A DNA stretch of 58,088 nt, from contig JAIRYI010000007.1 of assembly GCA_031267815.1 (NCBI GenBank), positions 1 to 58,088 of the forward strand, given 5' to 3'. Below, in pieces: positions 25,337-33,970 of the stretch; position 1 is the stretch's first letter, and each line of letters opens with the position of its first letter. Position numbers and translations under genes: made by a program. Below the pieces are notes generated by a model that was not told where the DNA came from, ran no database searches, and worked only from the letters and a program-made list of their open reading frames with translations. This stretch comes from Desulfarculales bacterium (GTDB lineage Bacteria; Desulfobacterota; Desulfarculia; Desulfarculales; Desulfarculaceae).

Positions 25337-25654
25337 ATTATAAATTATAGCACATTCTGTCAGTTAGTGATTATATTTATGACAGTGATATTTGCGCCCT
25401 TTGCCGGCTGGAACTGGGGAGCGGCGCTTGCGCTAAACGCGTGGAAGTGTATATAAACGGCAACAGCTTAGGCTTGGTTGCCGTGCCCAGTGACGGCAAC
25501 GCCCGGGCGGATTTTAAGGTGATGAAAAGAACCGGATATGATTAAAAATTTTCGTGAAATGTGGAACTTAATGCCGCAACCCTGCATAATTACTGAAAGA
25601 CGTTTTTGAAAAGTCCGTTTAATCAGCGCTTACCTAACCCGGCAAGGAGATTTC
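25337..25654. other. Intergenic region with a possible gene remnant (25351-25545, +) and a short dispersed repeat
   Basis: These 318 bases separate the divergent mla operon and HD hydrolase. A plus-strand frame from 25351 to the TAA at 25543-25545 gives about 64 codons. It has protein-like content (DICALCRLELGSGA, then VEVYINGNSLGLVAV) but no good start other than an internal GTG at 25441, so it may be a decayed gene end. Bases 25600-25637 resemble 52921-52957. Confidence 0.35.
25600..25637 (+). repeat. Short dispersed repeat, copy A
   Basis: The stretch beginning ACGTTTTTGAAAAG and containing AATCAGCG and CCTAA matches 52921-52957 at most positions with one single-base gap. Both copies are intergenic. 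Copy A sits just before the ribosome site of the HD hydrolase gene. Confidence 0.45.
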
Positions 25655-26239
25655 ATGAAAGGACTGGCTCTGTTGGCCTTTGAGGCCGGCATGCTGAAAA
25701 AACTGCGCCGCACCGGATACCCTTTTTTAGGCAGCGGCGGAGAATCGGTGGCTGATCACAGTTTCCGCGCCGCTCTGCTGGGCTATCATCTGGCCTTGAC
25801 TCAGCCTGGAGCGGACGCGGCCCGGGTGGCTCTGATGCTCCTTCATCACGATTTGCCGGAAAGCCGGACCAATGATCTCAACTATGTACATAAACAATAT
25901 GTCCAAGCCGATGAAAACAAGGCCGGAGCGCATCAGGCCGCCAACCTGCCTTCCCGGAACCGGGACGTCTTCCTGGGCCTGCTGGAGGAATTCAACGCCC
26001 AGGAGAGTCTGGAAGCGCAACTAGCCCGCGACGCCGATCAATTGGATATGATTGTGGAATTAAAGGAGCAACAGGACCTGGGCAATGCATATGCCCGCCA
26101 ATGGCTGGAATATGTCCCCAAACGCCTCCTCACTCCGGCGGCCAGGGAACTGGCTCAGGAAATTTTAAACACCGACTGGACGGAATGGTGGTTTGCCAAA
26201 CGCGATGACTGGTGGGTTCCGGACAAAAAAAACACATGA
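25655..26239 (+). CDS. HD-domain hydrolase, YfbR/HDDC2-like
   Basis: The 194-residue protein has the HD metal-binding pattern: SVADHSFRAALL (His near residue 31), LLHHDLPESRTND (HD near 69-70) and DADQLDMIVELKEQQ (Asp near 128). These fit the YfbR/HDDC2 group, which dephosphorylates deoxynucleoside 5'-monophosphates. Metal-dependent 5'-nucleotidase activity is thus likely but inferred. AAGGAGA lies seven bases before ATG 25655. It is 36 bases before polA and probably co-transcribed with it. Confidence 0.83.
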   Translation: MKGLALLAFEAGMLKKLRRTGYPFLGSGGESVADHSFRAALLGYHLALTQPGADAARVALMLLHHDLPESRTNDLNYVHKQYVQADENKAGAHQAANLPSRNRDVFLGLLEEFNAQESLEAQLARDADQLDMIVELKEQQDLGNAYARQWLEYVPKRLLTPAARELAQEILNTDWTEWWFAKRDDWWVPDKKNT

Positions 26240-26275
26240 GGCCGTTGGCGCGGCCTTTAGGAGGAGGATGACGGT

Positions 26276-28921
26276 TTGCCGGTTTTATATTTATTGGACG
26301 CCAGTTCTTATATCCACCGGGCTTTTCACGCGGTAAAAGGCCTCAGCACCAGCCAGGGCCTGCCCACAGGCGCGGTGTTCGGTTTTACCCAAATGCTGCT
26401 CAGTCTGCTCAAACAGGTGAATCCGGAATATTTGGGCGTGATTTATGATCATCCCGGACCTACTTTCCGTCACCGCCGCTATCCGGCTTATAAAGCGAAC
26501 CGGCCCCCCCTGGAGGAAGATCTCAAAGTGCAGTTTGAACCGGTGCGTCAGATTGTCGCCGCTCTGGGTCTGCCTTCCCTGGAAGAACCTGGCTATGAAG
26601 CTGATGATCTGATGGCCACAGTTACGGTTCAGGCCCGAAAACACGGGTTCCGGGTAGTCCTTGTTTCGGGGGATAAAGATTTGATGCAACTGGTGGGGCC
26701 TGAGGTCAGCATGTGGGATACCATGAAAGACCTGCATATTGGCCGGGAAGAAGTGCGGGCCAGGCTGGGCGTTTACCCGGAGCAAGTGGTGGACTATCTC
26801 TCTCTGGCCGGCGACAGTAGCGACAATCTGCCCGGAATAAGCGGGGTGGGTCCCAAGACAGCGGCCCGCTTGCTGGCCCAATATGGCAGTCTGGAAGCAA
26901 TTTTGGCCCAAGCTTACACTATCAAAGGCAAATTGGGGAACAATCTGCTGGCTGAGGCCGGACAGGCCCGGCTGAGCCGGGAACTGGCCTGTCTAAGCCT
27001 GACCGCTCCGGTAAATTTTTCCCCGGATTTATTTAAACCCGCTCCCGCGCGGCGGGAAACGCTGGCCCCTTTGCTGACCAGTCTGGAATTTCATAAACTG
27101 GCCAGGGAAATGAGCGTCCCGGCCGTCCCCCAAAAAGGGGAATGGGAGCTTATAACTTCCCTGGAGCAACTTGCCGTCTGGCTGGAGCGGGCGGAAAAGG
27201 CCGGACGCCTGTGCCTGGATACAGAGACCACCGGCCTCGATCCTTTTCTGGCTGATCTGGTGGGTCTGGCTTTGGCGGTGGAGCCGGGGCGGGCCGCTTA
27301 TATTCCCCTGGCGCATATTGATCCGGAGCGGGAGCAACTGCCCGCGGCGCTGGCCCTGAAGGCTCTGGAACCGCTTCTGCTCAATCCGGCGGTTGAAAAA
27401 ATCGGACAGAATCTTAAATATGATCTGCACGTCCTGGCCCGGGCCGGGCTTAAACTGGCCCCGCCCATGTTTGACGACATGCTGGCTGATTACCTGCTGG
27501 ATCCGGGCAAATCCAGCCACAGTCTGGCCGCCATCGCCCTGGAGCAGCTGGGCCGGGGCATGATTTCATTTGAGGAAGCCACCGGCGGCAAAAACGCGAG
27601 TTTTGCCGCCGTTACCCTGGATAAAGCTTTGGACTATGCGGCGGAAGATGCGGATGTAACCTTGAGCGCGGCGCTGGCCTTCAAACCCCAACTGGAAAAG
27701 GCCGGTCTGAATCATTTGTTTTATCAGGTGGAAATGCCTCTCCTGCCCGTGCTGGCGCAAATGGAAGCAAATGGCGTACTCCTGGATCTGCCCGGCCTGG
27801 ACGGACTCAGCCAGGAATTGGCCCGCCAAATCGCCCGCCTGGAAGAAGAATGTTATAAATATGCCGGACATGTATTTAACCTTAACTCTCCTCAGCAGCT
27901 GGGGCAGGTATTATTCGCCGAACTGGGCCTGCCTCTGAAAAAAAAGACCAAGAAAACCGGCGCTTATTCCACAGACATGCAAGTACTCGGCGATCTGGCC
28001 GCCATTCACCCTCTGCCTGCCGCTCTGCTGGAATACCGCACCTTAAGCAAACTTAAATCCACTTATATTGACGCGCTGCCATCTTTGCTCAACCCCCATA
28101 CCGGGCGGGTACACACCAGCTTTAATCAGGCGGTCACCGCCACCGGGCGGCTGTCCTCTTCTGATCCCAACTTGCAGAATATTCCGGTGCGCAGCCAGCT
28201 GGGCAACCGCATCCGCGCCTGCTTTGTGGCCGCCCCCGGATGTAAAATAATTTCCGCCGATTATTCGCAGATAGAACTCAGAGTCCTGGCTCATTTGAGC
28301 CAGGACGAGGCTTTGCTGGCCGATATGCGCCAGGGATTGGACGTACATACTCAGACCGCCGCCCGCTTATTTGACGTCCACCCCGGCCTGGTGAGTCAGG
28401 AAATGCGCCGCCGCGCCAAAACCGTCAATTTCGGAGTGCTTTATGGGATGAGCGCTTTCCGCCTGGCCCGGGAACAGAAATTGGAGTTGCGGGAAGCTCA
28501 GGATATTATCCGGCGCTATCTGGGCCGCTATCCGGGCATAGCCGCCTTTCAGCAGGCCTGCCTGACTCAAGCCCGCGATCAGGGCTATGTATCCACTATT
28601 TTAGGCCGCCGCCGCTTCCTGCCGCTTATCAACAGCAGAGACCGGGTCAACCGGGAAGGGGCGGAACGTATGGCTCTCAATACTCCCATTCAAGGCAGCG
28701 CCGCCGATATAATCAAACTGGCCATGCTGAACACGCCGCCCGGTTTTCCCCAAGCCCGGATGATCTTGCAGGTGCATGACGAACTGGTATTTGAGTGCCC
28801 CTCCTCTCAGGCGGAGGAATTCGCTTTTGCTCTTAAAACCAGTATGGAGCGGGTGTTTGATCTCAAAGTCCCCCTGCTGGCGGAAGTGGGAATAGCGGAT
28901 AATTGGGCCGGCGCCCATTAA
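26276..28921 (+). CDS. polA: DNA polymerase I
   Basis: The 881-residue protein carries all three domains. The 5'-3' exonuclease (residues 1 to about 275) has LDASSYIHRAFHA, EADDLMATVT and GDSSDNLPGI. The 3'-5' exonuclease (about 295-480) keeps DTETTGLD, GQNLKYDL and YAAEDADVT, so proofreading residues look intact. The polymerase domain (about 500-881) has motif A ISADYSQIELRVLAH, motif B RRRAKTVNFGVLYGMS and motif C LQVHDELVFE. The start is TTG 26276, set by GGAGGAGG at 26260-26267; the nearby ATG is out of frame. A hairpin terminator follows the stop. Confidence 0.97.
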   Translation: MPVLYLLDASSYIHRAFHAVKGLSTSQGLPTGAVFGFTQMLLSLLKQVNPEYLGVIYDHPGPTFRHRRYPAYKANRPPLEEDLKVQFEPVRQIVAALGLPSLEEPGYEADDLMATVTVQARKHGFRVVLVSGDKDLMQLVGPEVSMWDTMKDLHIGREEVRARLGVYPEQVVDYLSLAGDSSDNLPGISGVGPKTAARLLAQYGSLEAILAQAYTIKGKLGNNLLAEAGQARLSRELACLSLTAPVNFSPDLFKPAPARRETLAPLLTSLEFHKLAREMSVPAVPQKGEWELITSLEQLAVWLERAEKAGRLCLDTETTGLDPFLADLVGLALAVEPGRAAYIPLAHIDPEREQLPAALALKALEPLLLNPAVEKIGQNLKYDLHVLARAGLKLAPPMFDDMLADYLLDPGKSSHSLAAIALEQLGRGMISFEEATGGKNASFAAVTLDKALDYAAEDADVTLSAALAFKPQLEKAGLNHLFYQVEMPLLPVLAQMEANGVLLDLPGLDGLSQELARQIARLEEECYKYAGHVFNLNSPQQLGQVLFAELGLPLKKKTKKTGAYSTDMQVLGDLAAIHPLPAALLEYRTLSKLKSTYIDALPSLLNPHTGRVHTSFNQAVTATGRLSSSDPNLQNIPVRSQLGNRIRACFVAAPGCKIISADYSQIELRVLAHLSQDEALLADMRQGLDVHTQTAARLFDVHPGLVSQEMRRRAKTVNFGVLYGMSAFRLAREQKLELREAQDIIRRYLGRYPGIAAFQQACLTQARDQGYVSTILGRRRFLPLINSRDRVNREGAERMALNTPIQGSAADIIKLAMLNTPPGFPQARMILQVHDELVFECPSSQAEEFAFALKTSMERVFDLKVPLLAEVGIADNWAGAH

Positions 28922-28924
28922 TTG

Positions 28925-28958
28925 GCACTAAAAACCGCGTGGACGCGGTTTTTAGTGC
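28925..28958. terminator. Terminator hairpin between polA and the Crp/Fnr gene
   Basis: GCACTAAAAACCGCGT (28925-28940) pairs perfectly with 28943-28958 around two bases. The A and T runs inside the stem allow it to serve polA and the convergent regulator gene. Confidence 0.8.
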
Positions 28959-28988
28959 GGGCCGGGCCTGAAAGCTTCGCGCCAGGCG

Positions 28989-29648
28989 TTACTGAAGTTT
29001 AAAATGATTTTTTCTGTAATCAATAACGCCTTCGGATTTGAGCCTGCTCATCTCCGCCGATAAGGCGCTGCGCTCCACCGACAAATAATCCGCCAGTTCC
29101 TGCCGGTTGTATGGAATATCAAACGACTTGCTGAGCTTTTGCTTTGCCACATCGCCCAGATAGGAGAGCAGTTTTTCTTTTATGCTCCGCTTGGTGATAT
29201 GCCCCATCTTGGCTGACATCATCATATTCTTCCGGGCCAGCGCACTTATCATATTGCGAATCAATTTTGCGTGAAAACCGCAGGACTGGGGGCAGGTAGT
29301 AACGACTTTCCTGTAATCAATGAAAAGAATCTCGCTTTTTTCTTTTGCGGTCACACTTACCGGGAGGCGCCCCTCACCGCTGCACACAGCCGCTTCAGCA
29401 AACATTTCCGGCGGATTGATTTCCGTTACGATGGAATTGTTGCCCCAAATGTCACTCTTCAACAGGTGCAGTCTCCCTCTGACCACAAGCCCGACATCAT
29501 ATACTGGGTCGCCCTCATAGTAAACCGTTTCGCCTTGCCCAAAAGTATTAAGCTTTGCTCTCAGACAGGTCAGCATTGCATTGAAGTTATCGCCGCTGAT
29601 TCCGGTCAACAGCGGCGAGGAACTGAGCTGGGGAAAAATATTTATCAT
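28989..29648 (-). CDS. Crp/Fnr-family regulator paired with hcp
   Basis: The 219-residue protein has a cyclic-nucleotide-binding-like fold (about 15-130; GETVYYEGDPVYDVGLVVRG) and a C-terminal winged helix (about 160-215). The latter shows IPYNRQELADYLSVERSALS as the helix-turn-helix and LKSEGVIDY as the wing. Cysteines in TTCPQSCGFH resemble those in clostridial-type regulators found beside hcp. It lies divergently from hcp, so nitrosative-stress control of hcp is the likely role (inference). The frame extends upstream to a TTG at 29702; ATG 29648 is chosen because it leaves both palindromes upstream of the gene and matches the usual length. Confidence 0.85.
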   Translation of the reverse strand: MINIFPQLSSSPLLTGISGDNFNAMLTCLRAKLNTFGQGETVYYEGDPVYDVGLVVRGRLHLLKSDIWGNNSIVTEINPPEMFAEAAVCSGEGRLPVSVTAKEKSEILFIDYRKVVTTCPQSCGFHAKLIRNMISALARKNMMMSAKMGHITKRSIKEKLLSYLGDVAKQKLSKSFDIPYNRQELADYLSVERSALSAEMSRLKSEGVIDYRKNHFKLQ

Positions 29649-29661
29649 AAAATCACCATTC

Positions 29662-29703
29662 GTTGGTAATACAACCGACATGTTGCTTTTATTGTAATAC
29701 AAT
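29662..29703. promoter_or_regulatory. Two candidate Crp/Fnr operators between the regulator and hcp
   Basis: Two related inverted repeats lie between the divergent genes: GTTGGTAATACAAC (29662-29675) and ATTGTAATACAAT (29691-29703). They share TAATACAA and are centred about 28 bases apart. Their form, with TTG and CAA arms, fits sites for this family. Binding is inferred. Confidence 0.55.
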
Positions 29704-29749
29704 GGGTTCAGAAACTCAAGGAGAAGTGTTAAAGAAGGAGGAATTTATC

Positions 29750-31333
29750 ATGTTCTGTTTCCAGTGCCAACAAACAGCAGGCGGCAAAGCTTGCACAGGT
29801 AAAGCGGGCTTATGCGGCAAACCGGCCGCCACGGCCGCGCTTCAGGACCAACTTACAGGCGCGCTCATTACCCTGGCGCAGGCAAATCCGGCGCGGGACC
29901 CTGCGCTTGACCGCAAAGTCATCGAAGGATTGTTCGCTACCGTTACCAATGTCAACTTCAGTGGCGATGAGGTAAACAAAATCACAGAGAGGGTCCGCGC
30001 TGACTTGGCGGTGGAGTCAACATACGCCATGGATGACCTGTGGAAGGCGTCTGAGGATGTCCGTACGATCAAATCATTAATCCTGTTCGGCATTCGCGGT
30101 ATAGCGGCCTATGCCTGCCACGCGCTCGCCCTGGGATACAGCGACGACGAGGTCAGCGGATTTTTTTATGAAGCTTTAGCCGCAATCGGCGATAAGCAAG
30201 CAGGGCAGGATAAACTCCTGGCTCTGCTGCTTGAAACCGGCAAGGTGAACTACAAATGCATGGAGTTGCTTGACCAGGCCAATACATCGGCTTATGGAAC
30301 GCCCCTTCCCACAAAGGTCACGCAGACAATCGAAGCGGGCCCGTTCATTGTGGTCAGCGGCCATGACCTCCATGACTTGAAACTTCTGCTGGAGCAGGCT
30401 GAGGGGAAAGGCGTTAATATCTACACCCACGGAGAAATGCTTCCCGCCCACGCCTATCCGGAACTGAAGAAACACGCGCGCCTCAAGGGCAATTTCGGTA
30501 CGGCCTGGCAAAATCAGCAAAAGGAATTCGCCGATGTTCCCGCCGCGTTCCTCTTTACCTCAAATTGCCTGATGCCGCCCAGGGTAAATTATGCGGACAG
30601 GGTATTCACCACCTCGGCCGCGGAATATCCGGGAGTTGCCCATATAGGCAAGGACAAGGATTTCAGCGCTGTAATCGAAAAAGCGATTGCTCTGGGCGGA
30701 TACGCCAAGCCCCATACGGTTACGGGAATCAACGGCGGCAAAAGTGTAATGACCGGGTTCGGACATGGGGCGGTTCTGTCAGTGGCGGATACTTTGATTG
30801 AGGCTGTAAAGGCTGGAGCGATTAAACATTTTTTCCTCATCGGCGGCTGCGATGGCGCCGACCCAAGGCGCAGCTATTTCACGGATTTTGTCAAACAGGC
30901 CCCGAAAGATACCGTTATTCTGACGCTTGGCTGCGGGAAATACCGCTTCAATGACCTTGACCTGGGCGAAATCAGCGGTCTGCCCCGCATCCTCGATATG
31001 GGTCAGTGCAATGATTCTTACTCGGCCATCAAAGTCGCCCTTGCCCTTGCCAACGCTTTCGGTTGCAGCGTGAACGGCTTGCCTCTCTCGTTCATTCTGT
31101 CCTGGTACGAGCAAAAAGCGGTGAGCGTCCTGCTGAGCCTGCTGTATCTTGGCATTAAAAACATCCGGCTCGGCCCCACTCTTCCAGCGTTTGTATCGCC
31201 TGGCGTCCTCAGCTTCCTTGCGGAAAATTTCGGGATCGCCCTGACCACAACCGCCGGGGCGGACATTTCTAATTGTATTGCCGGCCCAGCCGGTCCGCCT
31301 CCAGGATGGCTTTATAAACATCATCAAGGCTGA
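29750..31333 (+). CDS. hcp: Hybrid-cluster protein (hydroxylamine/NO reductase)
   Basis: Hcp removes nitric oxide or hydroxylamine in anaerobes. From ATG 29750 (AAGGAGG at 29735-29741) it is 527 residues. N-terminal cluster cysteines are Cys3, 6, 15 and 22. Hybrid-cluster ligands appear as His in SGHDLHD, Glu in THGEMLPAH, Cys in TSNCLMPP, GGCDGAD, TLGCGKY and MGQCNDS, and Glu and Lys in WYEQKAV, so the active site looks complete. The end is abnormal: after NFGIALTTTAGADI it reads on for about 22 residues inside the antisense end of the glycerol dehydrogenase gene (65-base overlap). This suggests its own last codons were lost at a junction. The frame is also open upstream to 29663, but that part is not used. 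Confidence 0.93.
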   Translation: MFCFQCQQTAGGKACTGKAGLCGKPAATAALQDQLTGALITLAQANPARDPALDRKVIEGLFATVTNVNFSGDEVNKITERVRADLAVESTYAMDDLWKASEDVRTIKSLILFGIRGIAAYACHALALGYSDDEVSGFFYEALAAIGDKQAGQDKLLALLLETGKVNYKCMELLDQANTSAYGTPLPTKVTQTIEAGPFIVVSGHDLHDLKLLLEQAEGKGVNIYTHGEMLPAHAYPELKKHARLKGNFGTAWQNQQKEFADVPAAFLFTSNCLMPPRVNYADRVFTTSAAEYPGVAHIGKDKDFSAVIEKAIALGGYAKPHTVTGINGGKSVMTGFGHGAVLSVADTLIEAVKAGAIKHFFLIGGCDGADPRRSYFTDFVKQAPKDTVILTLGCGKYRFNDLDLGEISGLPRILDMGQCNDSYSAIKVALALANAFGCSVNGLPLSFILSWYEQKAVSVLLSLLYLGIKNIRLGPTLPAFVSPGVLSFLAENFGIALTTTAGADISNCIAGPAGPPPGWLYKHHQG

Positions 31334-32363
31334 CCGGAAAGGGTAAATTTTTAGTGGACTGGGTGGGTACACAAGCCGCCTCCGCCACTTTGCGGATATC
31401 TTCTTCCGCCGGGGCGCCGGCAATACCCAGTTGGGCCAGGGTCATGGGCAGGCCGGTGGCTTTCATGAAGCCCATAACTTGCTTAAGTTCATCTTGAGGG
31501 GCTTTTTCCAGCGCCAGTTGCACCAGCACTCCGAAAGCCACTTTTTCGCCATGATACATGCCTTTGGTCTGGGGCAGATGGGCCAGACCGTCATTGACGG
31601 CGTGGGCTGCCGCCAGGCCGCCGCTTTCAAAGCCCAGTCCGCTGAGAAAAATGGAAGCTTCCACCGCGTTTTCCAGCGCCTGGCTGCATTGTCCTTTTTT
31701 AACGTCTTCCAGCGCCTGAACGCCATCGCTGAGCAGCAGATCATAACAAAGCCGGGCCATTTTTAAGGCTGTGTTGGAACACTGGCCCCGGGCCATGCTC
31801 CTGGCCCCGGAGGCGTGCGCGGCGCGAGCCTCAAACCAGGTTGCCAGAGCATCTCCCAAGCCGGCGCTAAACAGCCGGGCCGGGGCTTTGGCAATGATTT
31901 CCGTATCCACCAATACCAGATCCGGATCGCGCTGGGTAAACTGGGCTTTAACAACGATGCCCTCATCATTATATATAACCGCTATCCCGGAGCAGGGAGC
32001 GTCATTGGAGGCCACGGTGGGCACGATAATTACGGGCAGATTTAAGTTATCCGCCGCCGCTTTGGCAGTATCAATCACCTTGCCTCCCCCGGCGCCGACA
32101 ATCACATCCCCGCCCGCCCGGGAACATTCCTCCATTACCCTGGCTATCTCCGCCTTGCTGCACTGGCCGCCAAAGGCGCAGAAAACAAACTCTTTATTTT
32201 CCTTGGCCAGGCTCTGAGTGAACGCCTCTCCGATCCGGTTGCGGGTATTGGCTGAAGCCAGAAGAAAAAACTTGCTGCCCAGTTTTTTGGCGTGCAGGCC
32301 CAGATTGGCCAGCTCCCCTTGCCCCTGAATATACTTGGAAGGGGCCTTAATGATTACAGCCAT
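31269..32363 (-). CDS. gldA: Glycerol dehydrogenase (iron-type alcohol dehydrogenase family)
   Basis: This 364-residue NAD-dependent enzyme likely oxidises glycerol to dihydroxyacetone. Visible are the nucleotide loop GAGGGKVIDTAK, the phosphate-contact stretch PTVASNDAPCSG, and metal ligands in GLGDALATWFEA (Asp), LAAAHAVNDGL (His) and MYHGEKVAFG (His). The C-terminus VYKAILEADRLGRQYN is the normal family ending, so this gene is intact although hcp runs into it from the other strand. The start is ATG 32363 with GGAGG seven bases before, rather than 32411. A terminator separates it from the rnf operon. Confidence 0.92.
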   Translation of the reverse strand: MAVIIKAPSKYIQGQGELANLGLHAKKLGSKFFLLASANTRNRIGEAFTQSLAKENKEFVFCAFGGQCSKAEIARVMEECSRAGGDVIVGAGGGKVIDTAKAAADNLNLPVIIVPTVASNDAPCSGIAVIYNDEGIVVKAQFTQRDPDLVLVDTEIIAKAPARLFSAGLGDALATWFEARAAHASGARSMARGQCSNTALKMARLCYDLLLSDGVQALEDVKKGQCSQALENAVEASIFLSGLGFESGGLAAAHAVNDGLAHLPQTKGMYHGEKVAFGVLVQLALEKAPQDELKQVMGFMKATGLPMTLAQLGIAGAPAEEDIRKVAEAACVPTQSTKNLPFPVSLDDVYKAILEADRLGRQYN

Positions 32364-32409
32364 TGTTTCCTCCTTAAAATTTATGACGGAAATTAAAAAT
32401 TGTAAAAGC

Positions 32410-32446
32410 AACGAAGCCCTGACCGTTGTAAGGTCAGGACTTCGTT
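32410..32446 (-). terminator. Terminator at the end of the rnf-apbE operon
   Basis: A 15-bp stem with one mismatch (32410-32424 with 32432-32446) and a 7-base loop lies just after the last gene of the operon. On the minus strand a TGCTTTTACAATTTTT tail follows. It also lies in front of gldA, which therefore has its own promoter. Confidence 0.75.
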
Positions 32447-32470
32447 TAAAAATTTTCGAATTTTTGTATT

Positions 32471-32866
32471 TTATTCATCCCGCTTCAACTCACAGAGCAG
32501 GAAAGGACGTCTGGATGCCAGTTCCTGACGCCGTTTGCGCAGTTCATAAATCCCCCCCCAAAGCATAATCAGGGAAAAAAGGGTGAGCGCCAAGAGCAAA
32601 TTACTTAAATCGGTCAGCAAAGCGGCCATCTCATTCCAGCCTCCATTGCGCCAGGCCAGCCCTATCAAGCTTAAATTGTTCAGCCAGATATAGGCCAGAA
32701 TTCCCAGGCCCAGCCCAAACCAGATAACTGGAGGCAGGCTCATGCGGCCGGGGCCGAAATCCTGCACACAGTGACAATTGGTGCTGGGCAGAACCAATTG
32801 TCCTACCGAAGTTTTAGTACACACCGGCATTTTGCATTCCGGGTTGGGGCGGTAGAAACTGGTCAT
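32471..32866 (-). CDS. Small membrane protein with N-terminal cysteines, last gene of the rnf operon
   Basis: I do not recognise this 131-residue protein. Its N-terminal part holds four cysteines (Cys11, 16, 31, 33; NPECKMPVC and NCHC). Two membrane segments follow (about 47-66 and 86-105), then a basic, Arg-rich tail RKRRQELASRR. The cysteine spacing could hold a metal or Fe-S centre, but no known motif fits. It lies 69 bases after apbE and just before a terminator, so it is probably co-expressed with Rnf and may be an accessory subunit (inference). A cytoplasmic C-terminus is suggested by the positive charges. Confidence 0.6.
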   Translation of the reverse strand: MTSFYRPNPECKMPVCTKTSVGQLVLPSTNCHCVQDFGPGRMSLPPVIWFGLGLGILAYIWLNNLSLIGLAWRNGGWNEMAALLTDLSNLLLALTLFSLIMLWGGIYELRKRRQELASRRPFLLCELKRDE

Positions 32867-32935
32867 ATTAATTCCTTTCAGCCGGGACCGCCTTTTGCTT
32901 GCGCTATATTAACTCGTCTTTAAAAAATATAGTCA

Positions 32936-33961
32936 CTAAGCCGGAAAACGCAAGCGGCGCTGTTCTCCTCCCTGTTCCAGAAACAGGCCGCCCAGGTCGC
33001 TCTGCCCTGCCAGCATATCAGACCCGTTCTGGCCGCCCATGACAAACCAGGCGGTGGCCATGGCGTCGGCGACAGTGCAGGAAGAGGCTAGGATGGTGGA
33101 ACTTAAGCTGTCCCCGGCTTCACCCGGACGTTCCGGGTTGATCAGATGGCCGAACAGCTTGGCTTCATCAAAATAGGCTTCATAGTTACCGCTGGTGGCC
33201 ACTGCCCGGTCAGTTATGGCAAACTCGGCCACAAAGGCGTTTTTGTCAACCGGGTCCTGCACTTTTATAGTCCAGCCCTTGCCTTCTCCCTTATCCCCCA
33301 GAGCGCGGATATCGCCTCCGGCGTTGACCAAGGCCCGGCTTATGCCCTGCCGGCTTAAAGAGGCGACAGCGTGATCTACAATATAGCCTTTGGCAATGCC
33401 GTCCAGGGTTATGCCCATGCCGGAACGGTCAAAGGCCAGATTGGTTCCGCTCATTTTAAGTTTTTCCATGCCCACCAGATCTCCGGCCTGCAGGGCTTCC
33501 GCGCCGGACAGGCTCTGATTGGCCCGAACCCGGCTTTCCACTGCCGTGAGGAGAGGCAGGACAGTAATATCAAAAGCGCCTCCCGAATTTCGCCAGGCCA
33601 GGCGGGAGGCGGCCAGCACTTCCATAAGTTCGGCGGGAGCGCCGTTCAGACGGCCGGTGCTGTTTAGAACGGACAGGGGTGAGGCGGAATGAAAACGGGA
33701 GAGGATATTCTCCAGCCGGGACATTTCCGCAAAAGCGCTGTTAAGGGCCTCTTCGGCCTTGGCCGCGCTCTTGTCCAGCACGGTAATCTGCACATAGGTA
33801 CCCATCAGGGGACGGGTCTGCCGGCTCTGATGCAATTCACGGTTAAACCGTTCGCTGAACAAAACCGTTCCCCCGGCCGCGGCCAGCACCGAACCAGCTC
33901 CCGCCAGACCCGCCAGCCGCAAAAAGCTGCGGCGGTTGAGGTTTACAATCTGTTTTTTCAT
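32936..33961 (-). CDS. apbE: FAD:protein FMN transferase ApbE, Tat-exported
   Basis: ApbE covalently attaches FMN to threonines of RnfG and RnfD. The 341-residue protein has a twin-arginine signal (NRRSFLRLAG) and the family motifs LMGTYVQITV, GGAFDITVLPL, GITLDGIAKGYIVD, ALVNAGGDIRA and HLINPERPG. It follows rnfB by 9 bases. Being in the rnf operon fits its role in maturing the two flavin subunits in the periplasm. Confidence 0.95.
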   Translation of the reverse strand: MKKQIVNLNRRSFLRLAGLAGAGSVLAAAGGTVLFSERFNRELHQSRQTRPLMGTYVQITVLDKSAAKAEEALNSAFAEMSRLENILSRFHSASPLSVLNSTGRLNGAPAELMEVLAASRLAWRNSGGAFDITVLPLLTAVESRVRANQSLSGAEALQAGDLVGMEKLKMSGTNLAFDRSGMGITLDGIAKGYIVDHAVASLSRQGISRALVNAGGDIRALGDKGEGKGWTIKVQDPVDKNAFVAEFAITDRAVATSGNYEAYFDEAKLFGHLINPERPGEAGDSLSSTILASSCTVADAMATAWFVMGGQNGSDMLAGQSDLGGLFLEQGGEQRRLRFPA

Positions 33962-33970
33962 CTTCCCTCC

